NCBI GenBank assembly: GCA_024305405.1 | Contig: JAKNDB010000079.1 | Span: forward strand, 1,742,501 to 1,806,500 | From: Dirofilaria immitis | Taxonomy: Eukaryota > Nematoda > Chromadorea > Rhabditida > Onchocercidae | Length of the DNA stretch: 64,000 nucleotides | Reading direction: 5' to 3' | Part shown: positions 35,761 to 49,439 of the stretch, one piece after another | Layout: each line of letters starts with the position of its first letter | Position numbering within the stretch: the first letter of the stretch is position 1 | Translations under genes and position numbers: made by a program | Notes under the pieces: model-generated | What the model was told of the DNA's origin: nothing | The model's input: only the letters and a program-made list of their open reading frames with translations | The model's database searches: none

Positions 35761-38465
35761 GTGATAATGATATCGGGATAAATTGATAATTTTATTAGGT
35801 TATATCTATAAATTACTACAATATAGTTTGAATTCTTCGAATGATTATTTTACATTTATGGATAATATTGTAAATAATATTTATAAGCTTGAAATATTAT
35901 AAATTGATTACCAATATATGAATATATTTTGTAGACTACAAAGTTCTTTTCATTTCTATCAGATATAATTCTCGAGGAAAATGCAATAAAAAAATTAAAA
36001 GAGAAAGAAAAACATTCTCGACGATATTTAGAACATATATATTTCTCGAACCTACTATTTCCCAAATATTTTATTATAGTAATTGAAAGGAAAAATGAAA
36101 TATTTTCAAAAATTAAAAGATTCCGTTGAAAATACTTCGTTTAACTTTTGACCTTATCAGGTTGAATTCAACCTGAAAAAAAAGTATCTCAATAATGAAT
36201 TGTTGAGTGATTTTTTATAAATTGATAGCAATGATTGCAATATTGAATTATGAGATTTTCTCTAAGCAGCAAATTTTAAATTCTGTCTATCAACATTGAT
36301 AAGGATAATGATAAGAGTCGATCAAAATGATTATTGTTGTTTAAACTCAATTTTCTTTTCTAATTTCAATCTTATTCAATATTTTTAAGATAATAAAAAA
36401 CTTTTTCTTCAATTTGTCGAGAATGATAGATGACTTTCTTCTTGAACGGTAAGTACTAAATTTTGAAAAATATTATTATTTAGTTTTTTAATGATTAGCC
36501 TTCTTTTAAACATGAAAATTGAAATAATTTTAATACTATTAATAATAATTAAGCAAATTTAAAGATCAATGATGAACTTTTAAAAATTTTTCATCATAAT
36601 AAAAACTTTATATAACACGAGAATACTTAGCATAACATGAGATTGTAGTTATTTCTCGAGTTATCAAAAATTTGATATATTAAAAATGAGACAATATTGT
36701 TAGAAATCATTATTATGAAATGGTATGTCATCTTAAACATCAAGAAGTTTATTATTTTCTTGTTTCGAATCAATGAAAATGATCGAGAAAATGAAAATCG
36801 ATCGTATCATGAATCTGAAATTTAAATATACTTCAAACTTTTTAAGTTAAAAAAATTGAATATCATTTTTACAAAAATATTAACAATAAGTTGGAAAGAA
36901 AAAATGATAAAATAAATTATGGAATTTTGCAATTTAGAAATATCCTTCAAATGATACTTTAAAAAATCAAAGTAAAGGAAAAAATGATTTTTTATCGTTT
37001 CATTTCAGCAATGACTGATATTGATGATATCAATAGTTAGGCTATGAAGGCTCAAATTTATAGAAATTATTAGATTCATAGAAAACTTCATCAATGATTC
37101 AAGGTCACCTAGTTTCCTTTCATATTTTACAAATGATAGATAGAGAAGAAAAATAAGCAAATTCATCTGAAATGATTATAAAACACAAAATATATCGAAT
37201 TTTATTATATTTCATAAAAAGTTTACGGAAAATTCCGAATCAAATTTCGCAATCAAAAATTTAGAATTTTTTATGAAAATTTTTCGTTTTCAATATTAGT
37301 ATCATTTCGATTAAATTGTTAAATATTAGATGGGATATTTGAAGGAAATGAATAATCAATAATCGATGAAATAGCGATTTGAATAATTCAATAAATCATT
37401 TTGATATATTTATTTTTATGTAATACTAAACAGCGATCATATTTTATCGATTTATTTCAATAAATTAATTATTCGAGAATGCCAATTAAATATTGAGAAA
37501 TTATAAATAGCATATTCCGTTATGTACGATATGAAAAGTTATAAAAGTAAAAAGAAATTTTCATCGATTGATTTAATAGAATTCAATGAAAATATGATTT
37601 GTTAGGTGTGTAGGTGATTCAATGATTCAGAAGCTTACATATGTATTTATTGTCTAATGGTTGAAATTTATGAGACAGATCCAGGAATCCTGAAAATTGA
37701 TCTATAAGTGATCAAATTTGTTACATGAAATGAAACAGATAAAAGTAAAATGAAATTTTGATATTCGTCAATGCCAATGATATCACATAAAATTTCATTT
37801 AATGAAAAGTTTGATTATCGAAAGTTAAACTTTTGTCATCACTTTCTTCAATCAATACATACTTCGTCTTTGTATATTTCTCCAACTTTACTGAAAATGA
37901 TATTATCGAAAAAGTACCAAAGCCAATATAAGTGAAAAGATGCGGTAAAATTAATATTTTTTTCATGGAAATCTTATCAGTCATATATTCTTGATGTTCT
38001 GAGCAAAATATTGATAAATTTATAATTTTACTTTGATATATCAAAGCAGGTAATTGCATACTTTCAATATTGTCATAACTTTATTGTACATTTAAAAATT
38101 CTAAAATTTTTACATATACAATAAGAGAATGCTTGATATTCTCGACATTTCATATTTGAATTAGCAATGGTTTATGCATTGTTTCTTTTAAAATTTATTT
38201 CTTTTTTTCTTTTCTCTAACAAAAATAAAAGTATAAAATTTTTAAATTTAAGAATAAAATTTACATAAATATATTAGTAATATTTGCATAATTATATTCA
38301 AAAATTATTTGTTTATTTATTTTGATTATTTCAGTGAAAAATATAATTTATTAAACTATTCATAAATTTCAATCAATTTTCTTTTATTTCGATTAAAAGT
38401 GATATATAACTTTTATATTTTTAAGAATTTAGAAAATTTTATTTTTCTCAACCAAAAAAATAATG

Positions 38466-38860
38466 TATACGATAACATTCATAATATAAATCATAATGAT
38501 AATTATGAAACTATGCTAATCGATATTCGAGACTAGTATATTTCTCCAGTCTATTTGATTTCTAATGAAAAACTCGGCTATTTCTGATGATTCTACTTTG
38601 CATACGATAACATTCATAATATAAATCATAATGATAATTATGAAACTATGCTGATCGATATTCGAGACTAGTATATTTCTCCAGTCTATTTGATTTCTAA
38701 TGAAAACTTCGCTTTTCCTGATGATTCTACTTTGCATGCGATAACGTTCATTATATAATCATGATGATGATTATTAGGCTATTCTGATCAAGATTCGGGG
38801 CTAATACATTTTCCAATCTATTTGATTCGTAATGAAAAACTTCGTTATTTTTGAAGAGCT
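38466..38860. repeat. 135-bp tandem repeat, about 3 copies
   Basis: GATAACATTCATAATATAAA begins at 38471 and 38606, and a diverged form begins at 38740. The first two copies are nearly identical and the third is degraded. The repeated NQIDWRNILVSNID frame on the minus strand comes from this. Confidence 0.9.
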
Positions 38861-39607
38861 CTTAGCACTAAGTTTTGCAATAATTTTTATGATAGATATG
38901 ATATGAATTAGAAATAGCAAAATCCAAAAAATACTTGTATCATTCATACCTGAGCTATTCTATAAATGTAATCAATGTTCTTGCCAATGAACTCATAAAT
39001 ATTACTATTAATTTTTGGAATTAAATTATAATTTTAAATAAATTAAAATATCAAAAGAATATCACACCTTGATCTCTTATCATTCATATAATAATGCTGA
39101 AATGAATATATACAAATATCATTTGGAATATGAAGAAAAAACGAAAATTATTTAAATCAAAAAGTTCACTGATTATAAAAATATTGATTGATCTAAATTA
39201 TTTTTATTGCAAACTTAAAAATTAAGTTTTTATTTATGCAACTTAGCTTCTCCTGCACAACTTTTTCTCCTCAAAAAAGATTCTGGCAAAATTGATTTAA
39301 TTGTAAATCTAAAATTCATAATTTAAATAATAGTTCCATATCATCTATCATATTTTAATAATATATTTAATTCTTAATTATACCAGCCGCTTTTTCAATA
39401 TTTCATCCTGCAAAAACTGCTTATCAGATAAAACATTATGATAAGACTTGATCATTGACTTTGAAATGTTCTCGATGAAAAATAAAACTTGTGCTGATTT
39501 CATCGATTACATTCAATTTAAAAACTTTCCCATTCATTATTCATCATTTTTCTATCGTTTATTTGCTCAATCACTTTTAGTGCAATTATCATTGATCAAA
39601 GTTGCAG

Positions 39608-40030
39608 CAGTGTGCAATTATAATGATTAGTATTATAACTATATGCAATGATTAGTATTGCAACATATGCAATTATCATTGGTCAATATCGCAACACGTG
39701 CAATTATAATGACTAATATTATAACTTATGTGCAATGGTTAGTATTGAAACGTATGTAATTGTAATGATTAGTATTGTAACATATGCAATTATCATTGAT
39801 CAGTATCGAACATGTGCAATTGTAATGATTAGTATTATAACTATGTGCAATGATTAATATGGTAATATATGCAATTGTAATGGTTAGTATCGTAAAAATG
39901 TGCAGTTATCATCGATTAACATTACTATCGATTAACATTACGACTATGTACAATCCTTATCGATTAGCATAGCAACAGTGCACAATTATCATTGATCAAT
40001 ATTGCAATAATGTGCAATTGGCATTATCGA
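39608..40030. repeat. Degenerate GCAATTATAATGATTAGTATT-type tandem array
   Basis: More than ten irregular units of roughly 30-35 bases combine GCAATTAT, TGATTAGTAT and AACATAT elements. Confidence 0.75.
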
Positions 40031-40328
40031 TTAAAATTATAAATAATTTTGTATTTGAAATATTTTTATTTATTACTTTAAAGAAAAACTATTCAAAAAT
40101 CCCTTCATTTCATTAAATTGTTTTGGCAGAAATCATTCCTTCAAATATAAAAAATATTATGCAAATAATAAAACTATCCTATTCCTATCTTAAAAGAATT
40201 TTTCAATTATCTAAAAAAATTTAATGCTCACTTCGAGAGATCTTCTTATCATTTTCTTTAGCAATTTCAATGCTTATTCGCTCATATTACAGCATTCTTT
40301 CAATCGATATATACTCTTTTTCTTTTCT

Positions 40329-40360
<32 letters not shown>

Positions 40361-40456
40361 TCTCTCTTTCCCTTTCTAATTTTGTGAATATTGAAATGAC
40401 TAAAAATGGGAATAATTATTCTCTCAAATAGTTCACGTGATTTTTAACAAGGACAC

Positions 40457-40489
40457 GTAACTTTTGACTTTTGAAAAGTCAAAAGTTAC
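40457..40489. repeat. Perfect palindrome, 16-bp arms, 1-base centre
   Basis: GTAACTTTTGACTTTT at 40457-40472 is the exact reverse complement of 40474-40489 around a single G. It lies about 780 bases before the alx-1 start codon. Confidence 0.95.
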
Positions 40490-41220
40490 TACTACCTAAT
40501 AGATCAATTTTCTATGACTTCCCACAATTGCGTTACTGTGACAAGCCTATACAACGAGAATATGATACTATATCACGCAACTAGATCTGTTATATAAGCT
40601 TCATATGACGAATCTTACGTAACGCACCAGACGTAGCCGTACTTTACCTTATATTTGATGTATCACGGTTTGCTCGCTACTAACGATCTCCTGGAGCAAT
40701 CCGACCATTAATCGAACAAACATTATTAATTTTACATAACTCAGGCGTGAACCTTGCGTGTTAGATAGTCTTTTTTTATCATCGCTTATCAGTGCTAGTT
40801 GTCATCTTGCTTTATATTTATTCTTCATTAGACTTCATGTCATTTTCTTGCTGTTAATGTCTTATGCAAGGATCTATGAAATGATACTATTTCACAAATC
40901 CTAGTAATCTGTCATTTCCATATTGCGAGATAGTTTTTTTTTCTCCTTTCAGCATTTGACAACTATACTTTATAAAAGTCTCTTGTTATTCTTTTGAATA
41001 CCACTGATTGATGTGAGTGTGATGTGACAACATACGTAATTTGGCAATTCTATTATTTGCATTATTCAAACTTCTTAGCTTCTACATGAGTGATCTATTC
41101 TTAATTACATTTAGTATCTGAAAATTTCAGAAAATCTATCTTCTAATTGCGATTAAATGATGATTTGCTAATGGTCTTAGTTGAGAATCCTTTTCAGCCA
41201 TTGGCATTATTCTCTCTCTT

Positions 41221-41268
41221 ATGCTTTAGAAAGTGAATATAACTTTCAAGAACTTGTAGGTATAAAAG
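41221..41268 (+). promoter_or_regulatory. Candidate 5' UTR and trans-splice acceptor of alx-1
   Basis: TATGCTTTAG ends at 41229, 39 bases before the ATG. It resembles a nematode outron acceptor where a spliced leader could be added. It is based on sequence only; transcript evidence would decide. Confidence 0.3.
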
Positions 41269-44200
41269 ATGTCATCTTTTTTGGCGATACCGCTGAAACA
41301 TACGAATGAAGTGGATTTGGTAAAACCACTAATGAGTTATGTCGAGAATATTTATCTCTCATCGAGTGAAGTAAGCTCCGAAATTAAGGAAGCTATGCAA
41401 GAATTGAATAAGATGCGAAACAAAGCATGCACTCAACCTTTGGATAAACATCAGAGTGCTTTGGATGTTCTAACTAGGTATATAACGATTGCTCATGTAA
41501 ATCCGATTAAGACAGTCTATCTTGATGCAGAAAGAAGGCCGGAAAAAAACTTGAGAATTAACAAATTGGACCAATAAGTGCAGATTATCGGAAAGTGCAA
41601 ATACTTTTATGCAGTAGGTAAATTAAACGTTATTATTTTTGTCTCTCTCTTTATGATTTTTGATAATTCGAAGATTTGCAACTTAAACATTTTCAGATAT
41701 TACGATCAGCTGGTGGCTATTGAAAATAAAATACCAATCACTGCAACTCAAAATCCTATTAATTTTAAATGGAAAGATGCTTTCGATAAAGGCTCACTTT
41801 TTTCGGCCGGGCTTCATTGAGTATGTTTTGTGTAACTTTTCGTACTGTCTAATAGTGTTTAAAATGTTAGGAAGAAACCCTAATTCATATCAGTATACAT
41901 TTAACAATTTATTTTTTTGATAAAGAAGCTTTATTTACTTTAGCTATTTTGATATGAATTAAATAACTGAATTTTCAGCTTTAAGCGATGGTGCATTTGA
42001 AAGAGCCGCTGTTTTGTTCAATTGTGGCGCTCTAATGTCTGCAATTGCTGCTTCTCAACCAATGCGTACTGACGAAGAACTCAAAATTGCAGCGAAATTT
42101 TTTCAACAATCAGCTGGTGTCTTTGCACATTTAAAGGATACGATTTTGGGAATCGTACAACAAGTTCGATAGTTTTTGCAATTTTTTAAAATCTAATTTA
42201 TCAGGACTATATTATTTTATGCAGTAAATTATTTCTTTTAACTTGACAACGATGCTTGCAGGTTTCGAGAAAATGGTCGATTATGTTGTAGTTATTACTG
42301 AACTTATTGTCTTTTCACTTGTTTTTTTTTTTTTTGCAGAAACAGTTTTACAATAATATACCGTCATAAATTTTGGTTGTTTGAATATTAAAAATTCATC
42401 ATCACTTAATTTTGTCTAATAAATGGAGATAAATTACATATCTACCATAGTGGAATGGACTAATTCAGTGGTCGATGTTGTAATCTTCGAATCTTATCAA
42501 AAGATACTGTTAAGATAATCTGATAACTTTATGAATGAATTTCAGGAACCAACTCCTGATCTAATGCCCGATACATTGTCAGTACTTTCGTCAATTATGC
42601 TAGCTCAGGCACAAGAAGCTATCTACATTAAAGCTGAAAAAGGTCCATTCCTCTCATGCTTTTTTGGAATGAATGAATAAATGAAAGCGGTCAAATAAAA
42701 AAGTTAATCATACTTCTTTATTTATCCATTCTATTCTCTTTCAAAGGAATTAGATCAGTTTTTAGATAAAATGAAACCACTTGCGCTGATGAAATTAGCA
42801 GCACAATGCGCTGAATATTATCATGAAGCTCAGAAACAACTGCAGAGAGATACCGTGAGAGGTTTATTTGATAAGGTTATTATTATTATATATTTCTTTG
42901 CATCATTTCAACCAAAATTTGCAATTTATTTAGTATTGTACAATAATTCGATGATTGCTGCAGTGCTATTACACATGATTCTATTTCTGCTATAATTGTC
43001 ACTTTTTTTAGAGAAAAAATTGTTATTTTCATTGAATTCTGTGTTAGAGTTTTTGCACGTTTTCATATTCTTTGATCTTTTTGGTATGTAGGCATTTCTT
43101 TGCAGGAATGGACAAACACCATAAAAGGCAAAGCTTTGGGACTTTCAGCTCTTGCTCAATATCATAAAGCGTTCGATAATGCAGATTCAAAGAATATAGG
43201 TTTATTATTATACTAATGAGGAATATGCATTTAGAAGCTGACCATTTTTTGCTGAAATGCAAAGCAACATTTTGCAATAATATTTCGAAATTTTATTTTT
43301 CTTTTCTAATTAAAATGTGAGTTTGAATGACACAGTCAGTAAATGTTCTTTGTTTTTTTCGTAGACCATATACGAAATTAATATTCTGCTCCTTCTTGAT
43401 GATTTCTTTTAAGATTCGTCCGATAGCATATTTCTGATTGGATCACAGAAGAAAGTTTTTTGTTCGTAAATGTGCTCTAATTCCAGGTGAACAGTTAAGT
43501 CGGTTGGCTGAATCATTGTCTCTTATGCAACAGGCAAACAGTTATATGCCTCACGGAACATTTGATATTCAGTATGCAGCTATTGAAAAAGCGTATGCAT
43601 CAGCTAAAAAGGATAATGACTTTATTGTAATTTTTTCATAATTTCTTTTAATGTTCAGAATGCTGAAGACCTATTAATACGGTTCGCTTTTAGTTTTTTT
43701 ATTTTGTAAGGAGTGGAATTGTTTCGTTGAGGAATTTAATAGTTTAGTAGTTAGCTCTTGAGAAAGCGTTTTAGTGGCTTTTGTGGAGAAAGCATTTCAA
43801 CTATTTAATCTAGTAATATTTGCAATATTTACAATACTTGTCATCTAATCAGAAAAAGCACGTCGTATCTTTAGAGAAAGAGAAACTCTTACTTCTCCAT
43901 CTAGTTTTTTTATTTTCAGTATCATGAGAGAATCGCTGATTTTCGGAGTTTGCCACAGTTACCTAAGGCTGCGGTTGCTAAAGTTATACCCGTTACTTTT
44001 CCAATGACACCACGATTCAAAGGTATGGCACGTTTTTGCAATTTTCTTTCATTATAAAAGAAAATATAAATTAATTATAGCCAATTCCTCTTCTTCCCTC
44101 ATATAAAACTCCGTAATTCTTTAAATTCTCTAATTTTTTCATCTATCTGAGATTAATCCCTTTTTCTTTATTACAGACATGTTTTCAAGCCTTGTACCAG

Positions 44201-47200
44201 TTCAAGTACATCAAGCTACAGCATCTTTTGATGCTCGAAAATCGGAAGTTATTAATGTGGAAACTGGGCGTCTCCGTGAGCATACTCAAATAATGAATGG
44301 GTGAATTAATGTTAAGATTCCAAATTCTGTTTTAGTTCATAGAAATATGAAAAATAAGAGAGATAAAATAAAATGTAAAGACGCTATATGGTTTTATGAA
44401 AAACTAATAGTAACAAATTTTGCATAATTTTATGAAAGACCGATGTGTTCGGTCTATAATTGGCCATGAGTTTGATTCATTGTAGAATATTAGCATCTCT
44501 AAATTTGCCTGCTGCCTTGGATGACGTAGCAAATCATGAAGTATTGCCAGAATCTATCCGACAAAAATCATCTAAAGTTAAGTCTCATGGTGGAATTGAT
44601 GCTCTTACAAAGCTTATTGCTGATTTGCCACATATTCGCAAAAGAAATCAGGAAATTTTGGATGAAGTAAATTTTCAAATTCTTATAACTTTTCCAGTCC
44701 ACTGCCATATATTCTCTTCGGTGTGCGCTGTATTTGCTAAGTTTTCGATTCATCGCTACACGTTTTTAAGCACCCACCTTGTTGCTTTTAAAATTGTTCT
44801 TTCGGTTTTAACAAGTTTGAAGACAATATTTTTTCTCTAGACTTTGCGATTATTAAATGAAGAAAAGGAAACGATGATCGTTTGCGATCGCAGTTTAAAG
44901 ATAAGTGGACACGTATGACTTCTGATCAACTTACGGCTCCACTTCATCAAGAATGTGGTAAATACCGTGGCATTCTTCATGCAGCTGCAAATGCGGACGA
45001 AACAGTGAAACAAAAACTTGAAGAGAATAGAGAAGGAATCACATTGCTCAGTGCAACTGAGCCTGAATTAAAATGTGTGCTGGTTTATATTCTTTTTTAT
45101 TATTCTCTGACCTATTTGTTAGTTTTATAAATATGAATTCAAATAAAAATAGCTTCTATACATAGAATTTATAGGAATATCTTTTATCGCTATGATCTAG
45201 TGACAATAGAATCACCGAGAAATATACAGATAAAATTTTACAGCAGCAATACCGTCTCTTGACCCTTCAACTACTAACAAGAATTCGGAAGCTGTGATGA
45301 AACTCAGAAGTTTAATGGATGTCGTTCAAGAAATCAAGGTAAGATTCAGGAACAAAAGCTATGTTTCTGACTGATATAATACTTGAATTGTCAAAACAAG
45401 TAGTGTCTTTTAAAAATTAAAACTATAATGGTTTGCTTTTTGATTAGTGACACTAATTGCTCTTTCTTATTTTTAAATACTGGTTGAGGTACAGTAAATG
45501 AATTTAAAACAAGAATGGAATTCTTAGAAATTGACTTTCTTCGTTCAAAATAGTCACTGCGCAGATTAACATCTATTTCGAAACAACTTTTTCTTTCCTT
45601 TCGAATTTTTTTAGATTGAACGAGAGAAGTTAGAAAAGGAATTCACAAGTACTCATTGTGATATGAGTTCTATTTTCCTGAAAGCACTAGCCGACAACCA
45701 AATTATCAATGAAGAAGAAATTTCTACTGCCAAAATTGCAGAAATATTTGGCTCTTTAAAGGCTAAAGTAAATGAAACTATTAAGAAGCAAGAAGATTGT
45801 TTGGCACAAGTAGAGGTAAACAGTCATTGATATTATTAATAACTTTTTGTTAGAGCGAGTTTTTTGTTTTGACTATACTTATTTTATTTGAACGAGTTTC
45901 TGTATCTAAATTAAATTGCATTTTTTCATAACATTAAATCTTCTTTTTCAGTTGTGGAATAAGAAATTTAGTTCTGAAAAAGCATCCAGCCAAAGTGCTG
46001 CGGAGCGTGAACGAATTTTGAAAATACTGGCTAATGGGCATGATAAATTTTTGGAGATTAAGTCGAATTTGGATGAAGGAACGAAAGTAAGATGCAATCA
46101 GCGTTTGAGATTTGTTGTATATACTGCCATTTCTTACTTTTACGTTGCTTTTTTAGCAAATGTATATTAATTTTACTTTCAGTTTTATAATGATTTAACT
46201 CCTTTACTATTGCGATTGCAACAAAAAGTATCGGATTTTTGTTTCGCTCGACAGACCGAAAAGGAGGATCTGATGAAGCAGTTACAGCAAAATATAGTTT
46301 CTGGTTAGTGTAAATAAACCATAAATGAGTTGAAACCATAAATGAATAAACCGTAATGTTGGACTAAGGAATGGAAGAAATAAATACTGGAAGAAATCAT
46401 CTTGGAATTAAGTGGTTTTTACTCAGTTATTTGTAAATGAATGATTTGTATCAAACTTACTTAAATGTCATTTAGGCTCTTCAAGTAGCAGTGCACCTCC
46501 TCGACCACCACCACCGAAAGCTTCATCAAATGCATCCTTAGCAAATAATCCTTTCGATGAGGAAGCGCCAATTCCACCTCCGCGTAGTATTAATAACCTT
46601 CAGGGTGCGAGTTCAACTTTTTTTGAATTTTATTCAATTATCGCTATTTATGTTTAAAAATTTGCATATTTAAAAATTTCTCTAATTTCTCTATAATTCT
46701 TTTAAATTTAGTACTCCTATAAGTCCTTTCATCTATTATACCATTTATTAAAATAATATTGCCAGCTTGTATTGATCATATTAATTACGGAAATAATACA
46801 AAGAAGACTGGTGATAGTTTACTTATTTACTTAATTTTAATATCAGTTAGATATATTTGCCTATTTGTGTGAGTACTAGTTATTGGCAGTCCATAGCATT
46901 TTTGACTTTGGCTTTTGAAAATAGTAAATCTGATCTGCTGCAGAGAAATAAGAAAACAGTTTATCATCTAAATTTGTTAATTTCCATATACTTTCTTGTG
47001 CATTTCATGTTACGTGAATTATCTTATATTCATAAAAATAAGAGGGCATGAGAGAAATGATAGAAAAATATAATAGAATTTATTCAGTTTGTTGTCCCTA
47101 ATTCGTATTTGTGCATGCATGAAAATTTTCCAGAAAAAATTTTTGAAACATGCACAACTGAAATTCATATGCAGAACAATATATATGAAAGTGTTTGTAT

Positions 47201-48187
47201 GTGTGCACATTTTGCAGCAGGACGAGAAGCAACACAAGCTCCACCACTACCATCTCAAAATCCAAACTATCAACCTCAGTTGTGCAATCCTCAGATGCAA
47301 CAACCGTTTGCACCTACTGTAAGTTGACAGAAATTGTAGTTATAATGAAATTAGTTATTCAAACTTACGTATATTAAGGAGTCTTAAAAATTAACTTTCT
47401 TATTTTTTCGGTTTCACATGTCTCGCAGAAAATATGTATTTTACATATATCATATTTTTAACTATGTGGGTAAGTTAAGGAATCAGGGAATCAACTTAGT
47501 AAACTGTTTATTTTGTCTAAGAAAGTTCGGAAAATATGTTCATTCTTAGCCTCATATAATAAGCACTGAGCTTATTATACTACAATAATTTGGACTGCAA
47601 AAATTTATTTTTTTGAACAGTGTGGTTTAATTTCAGCCCAGGCACCATATGGATATCCATCTCAGCAAACTCCTTATCTACCACAGCCCCAATTTAATCA
47701 AAATTACACAACGCCATATCCAGTTGCATATCCAGGAACGTATCCTGGAGCTTTCAATCCTCCTTTGCATGGTAATTTCAAAACTTCTTGAGAAATGATT
47801 TATAATTTTGTTTTATTGAGTCCTTATTTACAAAGAAAACTTCTGATCATTAAGAATTAAGCTAACGGTCTTAAATTTTATTTTTGTCGTATCATATGCA
47901 CGAGATCTCACGCTTTGTTCATACGTGATTTCCTTGGATTACTGAATGATTTGGAACATCTTTAAAAAAAAAAGTATTTTAAAAGTTATACCTCATATTT
48001 TATTCAGTTTTTTCTTTATTAAAAATTCTTATTAACCAAAGAAATCTTTTACTAGGACATAAAATTTCACTACAATAAAGGATGGAAATCAATCTTCACT
48101 TCAATATATTTTGCAGCGTATGGTCAGTTCCCTCCGTCAACAATACCGCCACAATGGGGAAATATGCCATCACCGGCGCCGCAATAG
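41269..48187 (+). CDS. ALIX/PDCD6IP orthologue (Bro1-domain ESCRT accessory protein)
   Basis: Nineteen exons encode about 861 residues: 41269-41477, 41697-41820, 41979-42163, 42546-42642, 42766-42875, 43106-43199, 43487-43626, 43920-44022, 44177-44300, 44486-44666, 44841-45074, 45244-45338, 45615-45815, 45952-46086, 46183-46303, 46476-46604, 47218-47318, 47642-47771, 48117-48187. Phases agree throughout except for two missing bases. The N-terminal half is a Bro1 domain ([38 protein letters not shown]); the middle is the V-shaped coiled-coil domain ([34 protein letters not shown]); the tail is Pro/Tyr-rich. ALIX binds ESCRT-III and cargo in endosomal sorting, exosome release and cytokinesis. 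The frame breaks in exon 2 (about 41809) and exon 11 (about 44870), where conserved sequence resumes one frame over; literal reading gives TGA at 41818-41820. The length equals the usual ALIX length, so I read it as a functional gene with sequence errors. AATAAA at 48407-48412 is a likely polyadenylation signal. Confidence 0.93.
41809..41820 (+). other. Frame break 1 in alx-1 (one base short)
   Basis: Exon 2 reads [10 protein letters not shown] then TGA directly at the donor. Adding one base at the GGG run (41809-41811) gives [14 protein letters not shown] across the intron, matching the family. The next exon has only this frame open. Confidence 0.8.
44868..44873 (+). other. Frame break 2 in alx-1 (one base short)
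   Basis: Exon 11 reads [11 protein letters not shown] in the incoming frame. The conserved continuation [15 protein letters not shown] is one frame over, and the exon end has the correct phase only if one base is missing near AACG at 44870-44873. Confidence 0.85.
46476..48187 (+). CDS. alx-1 C-terminal proline-rich tail (exons 16-19)
   Basis: Exon 16 starts [18 protein letters not shown] and has a further PIPPPR stretch. Exon 17 reads [18 protein letters not shown]. Exon 18 is [17 protein letters not shown] with repeated Y-P units, and exon 19 ends [10 protein letters not shown]. Proline-rich tails of ALIX bind SH3 proteins, TSG101 and ALG-2; no canonical P(S/T)AP was seen. The acceptor of exon 18 is ambiguous: the TTTCAG at 47631-47636 would shift the frame, while the CCCAG five bases later keeps the proline-rich frame. 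Confidence 0.8.
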
Positions 48188-49439
48188 ATTCGTTAAAAAA
48201 GTTGGCAAAAATCGTTTTCATAACGTTCCAAACGAATTGTTTTCGTGTGTTGAAGTTCCACTTTTCGAAAAATTTTTAATTTTGTTTGAAAGTTTGCAAT
48301 TATATTTACAATATCGCTGCGTAATGGTTATCACTAAGATTATCTGGTCACTGTGATACTTTCCTACATCACTTCATTTTTAAATAATTGCAACTCATAA
48401 TATTTGAATAAATAGAGATTTTAAGTTTCTTTCATATGCTAGAAATTAAATTCCATAAAAACTAAATTTACTGAAATATGAAAAATTTTTATGGCATCAT
48501 CAAAAGAAAGCTATCACAGAGGATAATCTATGTGTAGCATTTTTTCATGCAAATTATTTTGTAGTGGAACACTTTTTATCATTGCGTTCATGTGTCATTA
48601 TGCCATTAGTCCTATTATACTATTATTCCCTTTGTAATTTTGACTTGCAAAATAGACAGGTAGTTTGAGCATCGCTTGTAATTCAGTTCCAGCTTCTTGC
48701 AATTGTTAATGTCTTTACCTGTCTTTCTAAAAACAAAGAAATAATTTCTCCTATCTAATCAATCATCTTTGATGATTACTTTTTGCCGTTGGAAAGAACG
48801 ATGGTTATTAGGAGTTATCCCAGATTTTTGATGTATCGCCTACCAGCCAGTGTTTCTAATGATTAATAATAATTGCATTACAAGAACTTTAGAAATTCAT
48901 TGATTTACTATTTCATTTCAGTATGCGCCTTATATTTGCTAGAACACATTTCAGTGAATTTTCTAATTTCAGAAACAGTATTTCATTGGATTCATGCTCT
49001 GACTGATGTAGAGAATAAGTTGTTCATTAAAGAGGACTCATCTTTTCGTGTCAATTAATTCAATATGCGAGTCTTTATGAAAAATTTTTGTCAATCTTGT
49101 AAACAAGTTTTTGTATATATGGTTATATAATTGTGTCGTCATGTAAACTATTCCGTTCCCATGCCAGCATCCTAACAATAACTTATTGTGGAGGGAAGAG
49201 GATGCCATGCTAAATAATAAGCCAAAAGTATGTTGAACAGAAATGTTATGGATTCACAATTGGACAGTGTGTCTCAGATAAGGATTATGCTTTCCTCTTG
49301 TCCAAACAGGTATCACTGAGTCTTAATTTAGTGCACTTTACTTCATTTCCAGTAAGAATTTTTATAATATTTAGAAATGCAATTAAGAAAAGTCAGAATG
49401 GAAGTATCAATAACCAAATTCTTCTATCGGCTGTGCTAA
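48188..49439. other. Intergenic DNA after alx-1
   Basis: It holds the alx-1 3' UTR (AATAAA at 48407) and a nested inverted repeat at 49167-49205. A 61-codon frame at 48873-49058 (+) has no supporting signals. Nothing else was recognised. Confidence 0.5.
49167..49205. repeat. Nested inverted repeat
   Basis: GCATCCT (49167-49173) pairs with AGGATGC (49199-49205), and inside it ACAATAA (49175-49181) pairs with TTATTGT (49183-49189) around one C. CATG flanks lie on both sides. Confidence 0.8.

Larger units (their letters stand above)
24092..41268. other. 17-kb AT-rich region without supported genes
   Basis: No exon with convincing codon use and splice sites was found on either strand. Frames such as 37799-38059 (-), 32409-32597 (+) and 35575-35781 (+) are AT-driven or overlap repeats. 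The region holds microsatellites, tandem duplications and recurring GATAA/TTATC and TTCTCGA words. From about 40,400 the composition becomes less AT-biased toward the alx-1 start and may include its promoter. Confidence 0.5.

Noticed and set aside
37799..38059. 86-codon minus frame with a GFG sequence resembling a potassium-channel filter
   Set aside because: No pore helix context, transmembrane pattern or splice sites; AT-driven frame.
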